A stretch of DNA of 64,000 bases from an uncultured Acidimicrobiaceae bacterium (GCA_947259365.1 CAMYMC010000015.1:1-64000); one strand, 5' to 3'. Numbered from the stretch's first letter, positions 52,926-62,110 are shown. The notes: generated by a model not told the origin, from the letters alone. Made by a program: numbers and translations.

Positions 52926-54964
52926 GATCCACGCTCCAGGAGGGACGGCGCGGCTTCGACACGCGGGATCCTGGAACGCCGCTTGACGAGGAACGAGAAC
53001 ATCCCGCCGCCGAACACGAGCAGCCCGCCGAGCCACAGCACCCACATCAGCGGGAAGACGAAGACGTCGAGGATGAGGGTCTCCCCCCGGATCCCGGCGA
53101 GCGAGAGGTAGACGTCTTCGACGATGCCGGTGCGGACGTCGGGGGTGGCGACGGCTCCCTGGGCGAAGAACGGGTATCGGTTGACCCGGGGGAACATCCT
53201 CCCGATCTCCGTGGAGCAGTCCTCCCGCATGAGCACGATCTCGGCACCTTCGACCTGGCGGCTCGGCTCGGCTCTGGTGAAGGCCCCCAGGTAACCGATG
53301 CAGTAGTCGTCGACGACGACGGAGTCGCCCACGTCGAGGGTGACTTCCGTCCTCACGGCGAGTGCGCTGCTGGCGGCGATGCCGACGGCGAGCAAGGCGA
53401 AGCCGATATGCGCGAGTTGACCACCCCAATAAGCCGGGTCACCCGTGACGGTGGTCCCCAGCGCCGTCGCCGGCCCCTCCCCGGTGGCGATGCGGGCCCG
53501 GACCTGAGATCCGAGGTGCCTCACGATGACGGCGATGACGAACGAGGCGAGCACGACGACGACGACGGTCGGCACCGAGCGGACGCCGACGAGCACCGCG
53601 ACGACGCCGGCGGCGAGGCCGGCGAGGACCGGCACGTCGAGGCGGGCCCACAGCACCGCCCGCCTCGCCACCCGGTACGGAGTGACCGGGCCGATGCCGA
53701 CGGCGAGCAGCAGGGCGAAGGCAACCGGGAGCGTCACTCGGTCGAAGAAGGGTCGCCCCACCGAGACGTCGCGTCCCTGGAACGCCTCGACGAGGAGCGG
53801 CCAGAGCGTGCCGAGGAGCACGGTGAAGCCGAAGAGCGTGAAGAGGAGGTTCTGGAACAAGAACGCGCCCTCACGGCTCGCCAGCGACTCCAGCCGTGGT
53901 GACGACGCGACGAGATGGCTCCGCATGGCGAAGAGGCCGAAGGAGCCGACGACGACGATGCCGAGGAAGACGAGGAGGGCAGGCCCGACCGGCGAGAGCG
54001 AGAAGGCGTGGACCGACACGATCGTCCCTGACCGCGTGAGGAACGTGCCGAAGATCGTCAGCGCGAACGTCGAGATCACGAGCACCAGGTTCCAGGCTTG
54101 GAGCATCCCGCGTCGACGCTGCACAACCGCAGAGTGGATGAAAGCCGTCCCCACGAGCCAGGGGAGGAATGCGGCGTTCTCGACGGGGTCCCAAGCCCAG
54201 TAGCCGCCCCACCCGAGGACTTCGTAGGACCACCACGCTCCCATGAGGATCCCGAGACTGAGAAAGCTCCAGGCGAAGATGCCCCAGCGGTGGGTCCGGT
54301 CGAGCCACACCTTGCCTCGTTCGCCTCTCGCCATCGCCGAGATCGCGAACGCGAACGGAACAGTGAACCCGACGTAGCCGACGTAGAGCAACGGCGGATG
54401 CACCGCCATGAGGATGTGGTTCTGGAGCAGCGGGTTGGGGCCGGGGCCGTCGAGCGGTGCGATCGCAGATCCGAACGGCAGCCAATTCGACGCCGCGCAG
54501 CCGATCTCCGCAGCTTCGGTGCAGATCCGGAACGGATTCCCGGCCGTCGCCATGAGACCGAACCAGAAGACGGCGACGGCGCCCATGACGGCCAGGGCGC
54601 CGGCTCCGAGGCCGTCGCCCTGGGTGACGCTGCGCGCCACCCACCAGGTGAAACCGGCGAGGACGAGACCCCACAGCACGATGCTGCCCTCGAGCGCCGC
54701 CCAGCCGCTGGCGAGGAGGAACAGCGTCGGAGTAGAGCGCGATGTGTGCGTCGCGACGTAGTCGATCGAGAAGTCGTGGGTGAGGATGCCGAGCTCGAGC
54801 GCCGTCATCGCGGCGACGGCTCCGACGACGACGGCGAGCACCGAGCCCCGGAGCTCTCGGACGCTTCGCCCCGGATCGCGCGCAACGAGGACGGCACGCA
54901 CCGTCAGCACCACCGCGCCGCCGAGCGCAACGAGGATCGCGGCGAAACCGGCCACGGCGATCAT
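52922..54964 (-). CDS. ccmF: Heme lyase subunit CcmF
   Basis: The 680-residue protein has about 15 membrane helices and the tryptophan-rich WWD motif WGGYWAWDPVENAAFLPWL, with flanking histidines (GTAFIHSAVVQ). CcmF receives heme from CcmE and attaches it to apocytochrome c with CcmH. The ATG at 54964 overlaps the ccmE stop. Confidence 0.95.
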   Translation of the reverse strand: MIAVAGFAAILVALGGAVVLTVRAVLVARDPGRSVRELRGSVLAVVVGAVAAMTALELGILTHDFSIDYVATHTSRSTPTLFLLASGWAALEGSIVLWGLVLAGFTWWVARSVTQGDGLGAGALAVMGAVAVFWFGLMATAGNPFRICTEAAEIGCAASNWLPFGSAIAPLDGPGPNPLLQNHILMAVHPPLLYVGYVGFTVPFAFAISAMARGERGKVWLDRTHRWGIFAWSFLSLGILMGAWWSYEVLGWGGYWAWDPVENAAFLPWLVGTAFIHSAVVQRRRGMLQAWNLVLVISTFALTIFGTFLTRSGTIVSVHAFSLSPVGPALLVFLGIVVVGSFGLFAMRSHLVASSPRLESLASREGAFLFQNLLFTLFGFTVLLGTLWPLLVEAFQGRDVSVGRPFFDRVTLPVAFALLLAVGIGPVTPYRVARRAVLWARLDVPVLAGLAAGVVAVLVGVRSVPTVVVVVLASFVIAVIVRHLGSQVRARIATGEGPATALGTTVTGDPAYWGGQLAHIGFALLAVGIAASSALAVRTEVTLDVGDSVVVDDYCIGYLGAFTRAEPSRQVEGAEIVLMREDCSTEIGRMFPRVNRYPFFAQGAVATPDVRTGIVEDVYLSLAGIRGETLILDVFVFPLMWVLWLGGLLVFGGGMFSFLVKRRSRIPRVEAAPSLLERGS

Positions 54965-55374
54965 GGTTGCGATCCCGGGTTCACGTACACGCCGTCCTCG
55001 ACGTCCTCGACCCGGTACTGCTCGTCATGACGTACGAGCATGGAGTCCGAGTGGAACACCGATCCGTCGTACGTCCCCTCGACGACGACGCCGCGGCCCT
55101 CGGCGAACAGCTGCTGGGGAGCACCACGGTGCACCACCGGGACGGATCGACGACCGTCGGTGACCAGGAACCTCACGCCTCCGTCCTCGGTCACGACGGT
55201 GCCCGCCGCCACCTGACCGCCGAGGCGGAGTCGGGCGTCGGTTCCGGGGGGGCTCTCGACGAGCTCGGTCGGGGTGTTGAAGAAGACGAGGTTCGAGGAG
55301 AGCTGAAAGATCAGGAACACGACGACGGCGAGCACGATCATCGCGGGAACCACGAACCGCCAATACCGGCTCAC
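54961..55374 (-). CDS. ccmE: Heme chaperone CcmE
   Basis: The 137-residue protein has an N-terminal membrane helix and an OB-fold ending in SMLVRHDEQY, where His116 is the covalent heme site and Tyr120 the axial ligand (HxxxY type). The GTG start at 55374 lies one base after the ccmD stop. Confidence 0.93.
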   Translation of the reverse strand: MSRYWRFVVPAMIVLAVVVFLIFQLSSNLVFFNTPTELVESPPGTDARLRLGGQVAAGTVVTEDGGVRFLVTDGRRSVPVVHRGAPQQLFAEGRGVVVEGTYDGSVFHSDSMLVRHDEQYRVEDVEDGVYVNPGSQP

Positions 55375-55375
55375 G

Positions 55376-55498
55376 TCACCGCAGCTCGTCGAGCCGGCGC
55401 CGGGCGGCTCGTGTCCGGGTCAGCAGCGTCCAGGTGTAGAGGGCCAACGCGGCGGCGACGACACCGTACCCCCACAGCACCCAGCCCCAGCCGTTCAT
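55376..55498 (-). CDS. ccmD: CcmD-like small membrane protein (40 aa)
   Basis: This gene is missing from the ORF track. The peptide MNGWGWVLWGYGVVAAALAL has one helix followed by YTWTLLTRTRAARRRLDEL, the build of CcmD, which holds the CcmABC-CcmE complex together. The ATG at 55498 overlaps the ccmC stop, and its TGA is one base from ccmE, the standard position. Confidence 0.88.
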   Translation of the reverse strand: MNGWGWVLWGYGVVAAALALYTWTLLTRTRAARRRLDELR

Positions 55499-56250
55499 CC
55501 GTGCTCCTCACCGGCCCGGGCTCCGATCCGCGGCGCTTCGACCGCGTCCCCGGCCAGCGCCCCGGCACCGCGAGCAGCGGCGTCATGGACTCCGGCCTCG
55601 AGCACGGCGAGGGCGTACCTCCTCGTGACCAGTGCCGCGGCCACGAGTGTGAAGGCGACGAGGCCAGCAAAGAACGCAACGAGGAGGATCCCGTCCATCT
55701 GGATCCCGGTGGGGTTGGCCACCGTCCCGAGTTGGTGAATGTCGCGCCACCACACGACGGAGAAGTGCACGACGGGGATCTGCACCACGGAGACGATGCC
55801 GTAGATCGCTGCCCGTCTCGCTCGCGCCTGCGGGTCCTCGATCGCGCGGCGCAGCGCCAGATAGCCGATGTAGACGAAGAGCATGATCGCGGTCAGCGTG
55901 AGCCGGGCGCTCCAGGTCCAGTACACGCCCCACGTCGGCTTGGCCCAGATCATGCCGGCCAGGATCGTGAAGCCGGTGAAGACGACGCCCACCTCGGCGG
56001 CGGCGACCGCGAGATGATCGAACGCCATCCTCCGGGAGACGAGGTACCCAACGCTGGCGACGAGGGCGAGCGCGAACGCCATGTAGGCCACCGACACCGA
56101 CGGGACGTGGAGGTAGAAGAGCCTGGCGACGTTGCCCTGGGTGGCCTCGGGCGGGGTGAGGAACGCGAGAGCGAGAGCGCCGGCGACGGCGGCGAGAGCA
56201 GCCCGATCGAGCCACGAGGCCCCGCCCATGCGGTGTCCACTCGCGTTCAT
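55495..56250 (-). CDS. ccmC: Heme exporter/handling protein CcmC
   Basis: The 251-residue protein has six helices and the heme-handling motif GMIWAKPTWGVYWTWSARLT (WWD domain), with conserved histidines in RLFYLHVPSVS and VVHFSVVWWRDIHQ. It loads heme onto CcmE. The ATG at 56250 is within ATGA overlap with ccmB; the track's longer start is in ccmB. Confidence 0.93.
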   Translation of the reverse strand: MNASGHRMGGASWLDRAALAAVAGALALAFLTPPEATQGNVARLFYLHVPSVSVAYMAFALALVASVGYLVSRRMAFDHLAVAAAEVGVVFTGFTILAGMIWAKPTWGVYWTWSARLTLTAIMLFVYIGYLALRRAIEDPQARARRAAIYGIVSVVQIPVVHFSVVWWRDIHQLGTVANPTGIQMDGILLVAFFAGLVAFTLVAAALVTRRYALAVLEAGVHDAAARGAGALAGDAVEAPRIGARAGEEHG

Positions 56251-56927
56251 CGCGTCTCCTGGAGAGGTCTTGCAGTGAGCACCCCGGCGATCGCGAGCGC
56301 CAGGTCCGCCGCCACCATGAGCAGCACCCATGGGAGGATACTGTCGCCCGGTCGCAAGCTGTCCATGGCCTGGGTGGCGGCGAGCAGCAGCGGAACGGCG
56401 AGCGGGGCAACGAGAAACGGCACGAGCGCGGGGCCGGTGCTGAGGTTCGCCGTGATCGACGCCGCCAGCGTCCCCAACAGCGCGAGCCCGATCGCGGCAC
56501 CAGGAACGACAAGGATCATCCACGGCCAGCGCGCCAGGTCGATGTTGTAGAGGGCCACGGCGACCGCCCCGACAACGAGTTCGAAACCGAGGAGCAAGAT
56601 GCTGCTGGCGGCGGCGCGGCCGAAGAAACCGGCGACCGGATCGAGCCCGAGCAGGGAGATGAGATCGCGTTGGGCCGGCGTCTCCGCAGCGGTCTTGCGC
56701 ACTGCGATGAACACGCCGAAGAGCAGCACGACGGCCCAGTAGAGGCCGGGGCCGATGCGGGTGAGCGTCGGGAGATCGGTCCCGACGGCGAGCGGAACGA
56801 GCAACACCGCGATCGCGCCGAACGGGATCGTGATCCACGCCACTTCCCCCACCCTCTGCTCCCGCAGCAGGTCGCGTCTGGCAATCGCCAGCGTCTGGGC
56901 AAACCCACCGCCCGCTTCACGGCTCAC
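56247..56927 (-). CDS. ccmB: Heme ABC exporter permease CcmB
   Basis: The 226-residue six-helix protein begins QTLAIARRDLLREQRVGEVAW and has the CcmB segment LLGLDPVAGFFGRAAASSILLLGFEL. It forms the CcmAB complex that releases holo-CcmE. The GTG at 56927 overlaps the ccmA stop (GTGA). Confidence 0.92.
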   Translation of the reverse strand: MSREAGGGFAQTLAIARRDLLREQRVGEVAWITIPFGAIAVLLVPLAVGTDLPTLTRIGPGLYWAVVLLFGVFIAVRKTAAETPAQRDLISLLGLDPVAGFFGRAAASSILLLGFELVVGAVAVALYNIDLARWPWMILVVPGAAIGLALLGTLAASITANLSTGPALVPFLVAPLAVPLLLAATQAMDSLRPGDSILPWVLLMVAADLALAIAGVLTARPLQETR

Positions 56928-57568
56928 CGGATCGACCCCCCGACGAGCTCGACGGTGCGCGAGGTGAGGGCCTCCACCCGCCCCCGGTCGTGAGACACGA
57001 GCACCGCACCCCCTCCGGCCGCACATGTGGCGGAGACGATGTGCTCCACGATGGCGACGGCGGAGTCGTCGAGCGCGGTGTGTGGCTCGTCGAGGAGGAG
57101 CAGCGCAGGACGCCGCATCAGCTCGCGGGCGAATTCCGCCCTCCGCTGCATGCCATAGGAACAGTCGCGGGCTCGGCGCGTCGCGGCTCCGGCGAGCCCG
57201 ACGGAAGCGAGCGCGGCGTCGACCGAGCCCGCCGGCGACCCGACGACCGTCGCGACGAACTCGAGGTTCTCCCGCAACGTGAGCTCCGGATAGAGCGACG
57301 GAACGTGGCCGATGAGCCCGATCCGGGCCCGCACCCGGTAGCGCCCGGGACCGACGAGGTCGGAGCCGAGCACCTTGCCGGTGCCCGCAGCCGGTGGGAG
57401 GAGCGTGGCGATGAGACGGAGAAGCGTCGTCTTGCCGGCGCCGTTCGCGCCGAACAAACCCACCGCCTCGTTCGCTTCGACGGCGAAGTCGACGCCACGG
57501 ACGATGGTCGTGACGCCGATTCGCGCCGAGACGTCGCGCAGCTCCACGACGGGGGTTCCCGGTGCCAC
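56924..57568 (-). CDS. ccmA: Heme ABC exporter ATP-binding protein CcmA
   Basis: The 214-residue ATPase has Walker A GANGAGKTTLL, the signature CSYGMQRRAEFAREL and Walker B LLLLDEPHTALD with the switch histidine in VLVSHD. The GTG at 57568 is chosen over the track start at 57601 because TACACT (57580-57575) lies exactly 6 nt upstream, a leaderless promoter. It is the first gene of ccmABCDEF-ccmH-ccmG. Confidence 0.92.
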   Translation of the reverse strand: MAPGTPVVELRDVSARIGVTTIVRGVDFAVEANEAVGLFGANGAGKTTLLRLIATLLPPAAGTGKVLGSDLVGPGRYRVRARIGLIGHVPSLYPELTLRENLEFVATVVGSPAGSVDAALASVGLAGAATRRARDCSYGMQRRAEFARELMRRPALLLLDEPHTALDDSAVAIVEHIVSATCAAGGGAVLVSHDRGRVEALTSRTVELVGGSIR

Positions 57569-57616
57569 CCGGGAAGTGTATGTCGGGCTCCGATGCCTCA
57601 CGAATCCGCGATCGCC

Positions 57617-57643
57617 GGGAATGGACCGGGGACACGGCGCGTT
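57617..57643 (+). promoter_or_regulatory. SigR-type promoter of thioredoxin gene
   Basis: GGGAAT (57617-57622), an 18-bp spacer and GTT (57641-57643) match the published SigR/SigH consensus GGGAAT-N18-GTT exactly, upstream of a thioredoxin gene, a classic SigR target. Confidence 0.65.
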
Positions 57644-57700
57644 GGGTGGGGTGGGTCAGGAGCGCGAAGCAACGCGCACGAGCTTGAAGACTGGAGCCCC

Positions 57701-58123
57701 ATGGCAACCGCAGCCCTCACCAAGGACACGTTCGAAGAGACGATCCTCGGCAACGAGACCGTGCTCATCGACTTCTGGGCCGAGTGGTGCGGCCCGTGTC
57801 GCATGTTCGGCCCGATCTACGAGCAGGTGAGCGAGGAATACCCAGGGGTCGTGTTCGCCAAGGTCGACACCGAGGACCAGCCCGAGCTGGCCGCGACCTT
57901 CAACATCCGGTCCATTCCGACCCTCATGATCTTCCGAGACCAGATCGGCATCTTCTCCCAGCCCGGGGCCCTTCCCGACCAGGCTCTGCGCAGCGTCGTC
58001 GATCAGGTTCTGGCCCTCGACATGGATGAGGTGCGTCGCTCCATCGCCGACGAGCACGGACACGACGACGCCGCGAGCCACGATCACGCCGACGATCACG
58101 ACCACGACCCGCTGCCGATCTGA
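57701..58123 (+). CDS. trx: Thioredoxin with His/Asp-rich C-terminal tail
   Basis: The 140-residue protein is a full thioredoxin (IDFWAEWCGPCRMF, Cys30 and Cys33; cis-Pro loop RSIPTLMIF), followed by a tail DEHGHDDAASHDHADDHDHD of about 20 residues that could bind metal. It reduces protein disulfides in the cytoplasm. The ATG at 57701 has GGAG. A SigR-type promoter precedes it, and a strong terminator follows the gene. Confidence 0.94.
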   Translation: MATAALTKDTFEETILGNETVLIDFWAEWCGPCRMFGPIYEQVSEEYPGVVFAKVDTEDQPELAATFNIRSIPTLMIFRDQIGIFSQPGALPDQALRSVVDQVLALDMDEVRRSIADEHGHDDAASHDHADDHDHDPLPI

Positions 58124-58161
58124 GGTCCTCCAACGTTCTTCCCCGAGCGGCACCCGTCCCC

Positions 58162-58199
58162 GACTCCGGTCCCGGCACACGCCGGGACCGGAGTCGTTT
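58162..58199. terminator. Bidirectional intrinsic terminator after thioredoxin gene
   Basis: A perfect 15-bp stem (GACTCCGGTCCCGGC/GCCGGGACCGGAGTC) with loop ACAC is followed by GTTTC. It lies between convergent stop codons and can serve both genes. Confidence 0.8.
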
Positions 58200-58411
58200 C
58201 ACGCCACGAGATCGGCGATGAGGAGCTGAGCCGCTGCCACGTCTCGGCTGGCCACGTTGACACGGGTCACGGCGACACCGCCGAGCGGGGAGGGATCGAA
58301 GACGACGCTTGCCGGGATGTCCGCTTCGACGAGGCGGGCCCACGCCTCCTCTGCCCGGTCGCGCTCGGCGAACTCTGCGATCGGAACGAGCTTCGCGTCA
58401 CGCCGGGCCAT
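58199..58411 (-). CDS. Small DUF2007-like protein (70 aa)
   Basis: The 70-residue protein MARRDAKLVPIAEFAERDRA-EEAWARLVEADIPASVVFDP ends with VASRDVAAAQLLIADLV, the ferredoxin-like pattern of DUF2007/signal-transducing PII-like small domains. Function unknown. The ATG at 58411 is preferred to the GTG at 58444, whose extra residues are Gly/Ala-rich. Confidence 0.6.
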   Translation of the reverse strand: MARRDAKLVPIAEFAERDRAEEAWARLVEADIPASVVFDPSPLGGVAVTRVNVASRDVAAAQLLIADLVA

Positions 58412-58526
58412 CAACCCGACGCCCGCCCGCCCGGCTGCGCCCACCGCCGCCCGCGGCGCCGCGATCGCGTCGTGGTGTCGCTCATGACCCGATGGTAGAG
58501 GTAACCCCCCTTTCGGTACCCGGGTC

Positions 58527-60110
58527 TTATCGGGCCGAGGGCAGGATGAGCGTGAAGATGCTGCGGTCGTCGACGTGGTCGTAGGTGAGCTCGCCGTTCA
58601 TGACCCTGGCGAGCTGACGCGAGATCGTCAGCCCCAGCCCCAGCGCACCGAGCCTGGCATCCGAACCGCCGGCGCGGTGATAGGGGTCGAACACCCGCTC
58701 ACGATCCTCGGGCGGGATGCCCTCCCCGTCGTCGATGACGCGCACGAACGGGCGGTGGTCGCGCCCGAGCTCGACGAGGATCTCGTCGCCGCCGTAGCGG
58801 GCCGCGTTCGTGACGAGGTTGCGCACGATCTGGCGAACCCGGACCGGGTCGGCATGCGCTGCCCCCGCGAACCCGAAGACCGGCACCTCCCGGTCGAGCG
58901 CACCGGAGATGGCGACCTCGCCGACGGCCTCGGCCACGAGCTTGTCGAGCTGCACCCGCTCGGCGACGACCGACAGCGAGCCCATCTCAGCCTTCGCGGC
59001 GACGAGGAGGTCCTCGACGAGGCTGGAGAGATCGCTGGCCTGGTCGGCGATGATGCCGAGCAGCTGCCGGATCTCGGCCTCCGCGAATCGATCCCAGTGG
59101 TTGTAGAGCTCGTCGCTGAGCCCGAGCACGGAGGCCAGGGGGGTGCGAAGCTCGTGGCTGACCGATGCGATGAACTGGTCCTTGTCGGCGATGAGTCGCT
59201 CGAGGCTCCTCTGATTCGCCCTGATCTCGGTGAGGTCGAGGAAGGCTGCGACGACGCGGGACAGATCGAGCTCCCCCTTGATGCGCTGCGCACTGACGGT
59301 GAGGAAGCATTCGAACGGCTCTCCCTGCCGGTCGTAGCCGATGAACTCCGCCTCGTGGTAGTCCCCCCCATCCCAGAAGCGGACGAACTGCCGCCGGAAC
59401 GAGTCGAGGGTCCCCTGGCTGAACTCGCTCGACTGGAACCCGGTGAGCAACTCGGCCTCGCTGTCGGCCTTCATCATCCTGACGTATGCCGGGTTCACCC
59501 GGGTGGTGCGGATCGACATGATCGCCGAGATGAAGTCATCCCGGTTCGCATCGATGTGCTCCCCGAGCTCGCTGACGCCCTGGGCACGCAGGCGCGCGAA
59601 CCAGGCCCCGACGTCGCTGAAGTCTTCCTCGCGCAGAGGAACGGGGGCGTTGGCGAACAGCGTCCGGTACAGGTCCTGCTCCTTGTGCAACCGGCGCAGA
59701 TTCCGCTCCTCCATGCTGCGATCGCGCACGACGAGGGCGATGTGCGCAGCGCCATCGACGAAGAACCGGGAAGCCGAGATCTCGGCGGGGAACACCCCGC
59801 CGTGGAACCGCCTCAGCTCGGCGTGGGCGTCGTCGACGTGAGGCCTCCCGGCGACGATGTCGGCGAGCATGGCGCCCACGGCTGCGGTGTCGGAATCGTC
59901 GACGCTGTCGAGGAACGGCGATCCGATGGAGACACCTCCGGGCACGGCGAAGAGCAGCTCGGCCGACTGGTTGCACGCGGCGACGTCGAGGGCGGCGTCG
60001 AGGATCAGCAGCGATTCACGCGCTGCGTCGAAGAACCCGCGATACATCGCGGATCCCGGCTCCGGTAGATCGACCACCGGGACATCGAGGGGTGTCTCGT
60101 ACATCGCCAT
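58527..60110 (-). CDS. PAS-domain sensor histidine kinase
   Basis: The 527-residue protein has no membrane helix. Two PAS-like domains (about residues 25-130 and 145-295) precede the HisKA domain with FIASVSHELRTPLASVLG (His319) and an HATPase domain with N box RNLVTNAARYGG, VIDDGEGIP and LGLGLTISRQLA. It is a cytoplasmic sensor kinase. No response regulator gene is adjacent, so it is an orphan in this window. The ATG at 60110 is chosen; 60104 is possible. Confidence 0.92.
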   Translation of the reverse strand: MAMYETPLDVPVVDLPEPGSAMYRGFFDAARESLLILDAALDVAACNQSAELLFAVPGGVSIGSPFLDSVDDSDTAAVGAMLADIVAGRPHVDDAHAELRRFHGGVFPAEISASRFFVDGAAHIALVVRDRSMEERNLRRLHKEQDLYRTLFANAPVPLREEDFSDVGAWFARLRAQGVSELGEHIDANRDDFISAIMSIRTTRVNPAYVRMMKADSEAELLTGFQSSEFSQGTLDSFRRQFVRFWDGGDYHEAEFIGYDRQGEPFECFLTVSAQRIKGELDLSRVVAAFLDLTEIRANQRSLERLIADKDQFIASVSHELRTPLASVLGLSDELYNHWDRFAEAEIRQLLGIIADQASDLSSLVEDLLVAAKAEMGSLSVVAERVQLDKLVAEAVGEVAISGALDREVPVFGFAGAAHADPVRVRQIVRNLVTNAARYGGDEILVELGRDHRPFVRVIDDGEGIPPEDRERVFDPYHRAGGSDARLGALGLGLTISRQLARVMNGELTYDHVDDRSIFTLILPSAR

Positions 60111-60206
60111 GCCTACAGGACCTCAGACCCTCCTCGTCGTATCGGCACCTCGCAGGCGTCACCTGAGGAATCGGGGCCGCTCGGCCGACGTAAGCTCGGA
60201 CCTCCC

Positions 60207-60779
60207 ATGGACGGACACAGCCACGACCATGCGCCGCGTCCCGGCGCCGGCGACGATGGTTTCTGGGACGGCGAGTACACGTACTGCCCGTGGTGCGGCG
60301 CCGGCCTGGAAGTCCGCGAGGTCGCCGGTTCGGCTCGGATGGCCTGCCCCAGATGCGAGTTCGTCCACTTCCGCAACCCCGGCGTCGGAGCCGCAGTCGT
60401 CGTCTTCGACGACGAGGGCCGCCTCTTGTTGGTGAAGCGGGCGCCGGGTGCTACTAGACCGGGCAAGTGGTCGATCCCTGCCGGCTACGTCGATTACGGC
60501 GAGGACGTCCGCACCGCCGCCGCCCGTGAGCTCGAGGAGGAGACCGGCCTCTTCGCGGACATCGGCAAGCCCGTCTTCGTCGCGTCGAACTTCCACGACC
60601 CGGCGAAGCTCACCGTGGGCATCTGGTTCGCCGGAGCCGTGACCGGAGGTTCCTTGAGAGCCGGAGACGATGCAGCGGAGGCGGCGTACTTCCCGCTCGA
60701 CGCCCTCCCCGAGCTGGCATTCGAGACGGACCGCACCTACCTACGCAGCCTCGGCGCAGCCGTGGCCGAGGACCGGTGA
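60207..60779 (+). CDS. Nudix hydrolase with N-terminal zinc ribbon
   Basis: The 190-residue protein begins with a His-rich stretch (GHSHDH). A zinc ribbon follows with CPWC near residues 27-30 and CPRC near 47-50, then the Nudix box GYVDYGEDVRTAAARELEEETGL. It resembles NudC-like NAD pyrophosphatases and related ADP-ribose hydrolases. GGAAT-N18-GTA lies upstream, one base off the SigR consensus. Confidence 0.9.
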   Translation: MDGHSHDHAPRPGAGDDGFWDGEYTYCPWCGAGLEVREVAGSARMACPRCEFVHFRNPGVGAAVVVFDDEGRLLLVKRAPGATRPGKWSIPAGYVDYGEDVRTAAARELEEETGLFADIGKPVFVASNFHDPAKLTVGIWFAGAVTGGSLRAGDDAAEAAYFPLDALPELAFETDRTYLRSLGAAVAEDR

Positions 60780-60794
60780 CCTCCCGCAAGGGCC

Positions 60795-62105
60795 TCAGCC
60801 CAGCGCCGCCTTCAAGCCGTCGGCGAACGCCTCGAGCGACATGGCGACGTCCTCAACGGAATGGGCGGCACACAGGAACCAGGGCTCGAGCGCATCGTCG
60901 ACGGGCATGACGCCTCTGCGGATCATCTCCGCAGCCACGCGCCCGTAGAGCGCGGAGTCGTGGCGGGCCGTATCGCGCAGATCGCGAGGCGGCTCCTCGC
61001 CGAAGAACACCGAGAACATCGTGGGATGCCCGATGACGTGTGCCGGCACCGAGAACTCGTCGCAAATGCGGGCCAGCCCCTCCATGAGCGCTCCCCCGAT
61101 CTCGTCCATGTGCCGGTGGGGCTCGCCCGAGGCGAGCGCGTCGAGCGTCGCATTGGCGGCGGCGGCGGCGACCCCGTTCCCCGAATAGGTGCCCGCCTGC
61201 ATGACGCCGCCTTCTGCCCACGCGGCCATGACGTCGGCCTTCCCCCCGATGGCGGCCACCGGGAACCCGTTGCCCATGGACTTGGCGAACGTGCCGATGT
61301 CCGCGCTCACCCCGAACACCTCCTCGGCGCCGCCGAACGCGATCCGGAAGCCGGTCTTGACCTCGTCGAAGATGAGCAGGACACCGTGCTCGTCGCACAA
61401 CCTCCGCACGTCCTCGAGGTACCCGGGCAGGGGCATGATCCCGAAGCAGTTCCCCATCATCGGCTCGGCGATGAGCGCGGCGATGGCGTGGCCCTCGCTG
61501 CGGAACAGCCGCTCGAGCGCGTCGGCGTCGTTGAACGGGATGGTCCTCACGAGTCCGCGGATCGCCCCGGGAATCCCGGACGACTGCTGCCACGGGACCG
61601 GGGAGCGTCGGGCGCCGAGATGATCCACCGGGGCGCTCGCCGTCGAGAACAGCACGTAGTCGTGGGCACCGTGATAGCAGCCCTCGTACTTCACGATGAG
61701 CTCCCGCCCGGTGTACGCCCTCGCCAGCCGGATGGCGTGCATCGTCGCCTCGGTGCCGGTGTTCGTGAACCGCAACGCGTCCACGTAGCCGACGGCGTCA
61801 CGGACCTTCTCAGCGGCCTCGACCTCCCGAGCCTGGGTCATCGCGAACGTCGTACCGGCCTTCGCTGCCTCGGCGACGGCAGAAGCGACGGCCGCATCGC
61901 CGTGGCCGAGGATCACCGGCCCGAAGCCCATCTGATAGTCGACGTAACGGTTGCCGTCCATGTCGTAGACGTAGGCCCCCTCACCACGGTCGATGACGAG
62001 GGTGTCGTCGTCACCCCAGTAGCGGAAGCCGCTGGACACCCCGGCAACGAGCGAGGTTCTCGCCCGGGCAAACCAGTCCGCCGTCTCCTGACCTTGCAGT
62101 CCCAT
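60795..62105 (-). CDS. Class III aminotransferase, glutamate-1-semialdehyde aminomutase-like
   Basis: The 436-residue PLP enzyme has the class III fold with GTGTEATMHAIRLAR-like phosphate site, DEVKTGFR and the PLP lysine in AKSMGNGFPVAAIGGK. It is close to glutamate-1-semialdehyde 2,1-aminomutase in sequence pattern, but its partner is an aldehyde dehydrogenase and no other heme-synthesis gene is near. A catabolic transaminase that hands an aldehyde to the dehydrogenase is therefore likely. The ATG at 62105 follows AAGGAG. Confidence 0.88.
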   Translation of the reverse strand: MGLQGQETADWFARARTSLVAGVSSGFRYWGDDDTLVIDRGEGAYVYDMDGNRYVDYQMGFGPVILGHGDAAVASAVAEAAKAGTTFAMTQAREVEAAEKVRDAVGYVDALRFTNTGTEATMHAIRLARAYTGRELIVKYEGCYHGAHDYVLFSTASAPVDHLGARRSPVPWQQSSGIPGAIRGLVRTIPFNDADALERLFRSEGHAIAALIAEPMMGNCFGIMPLPGYLEDVRRLCDEHGVLLIFDEVKTGFRIAFGGAEEVFGVSADIGTFAKSMGNGFPVAAIGGKADVMAAWAEGGVMQAGTYSGNGVAAAAANATLDALASGEPHRHMDEIGGALMEGLARICDEFSVPAHVIGHPTMFSVFFGEEPPRDLRDTARHDSALYGRVAAEMIRRGVMPVDDALEPWFLCAAHSVEDVAMSLEAFADGLKAALG

Positions 62106-62110
62106 CGCAC

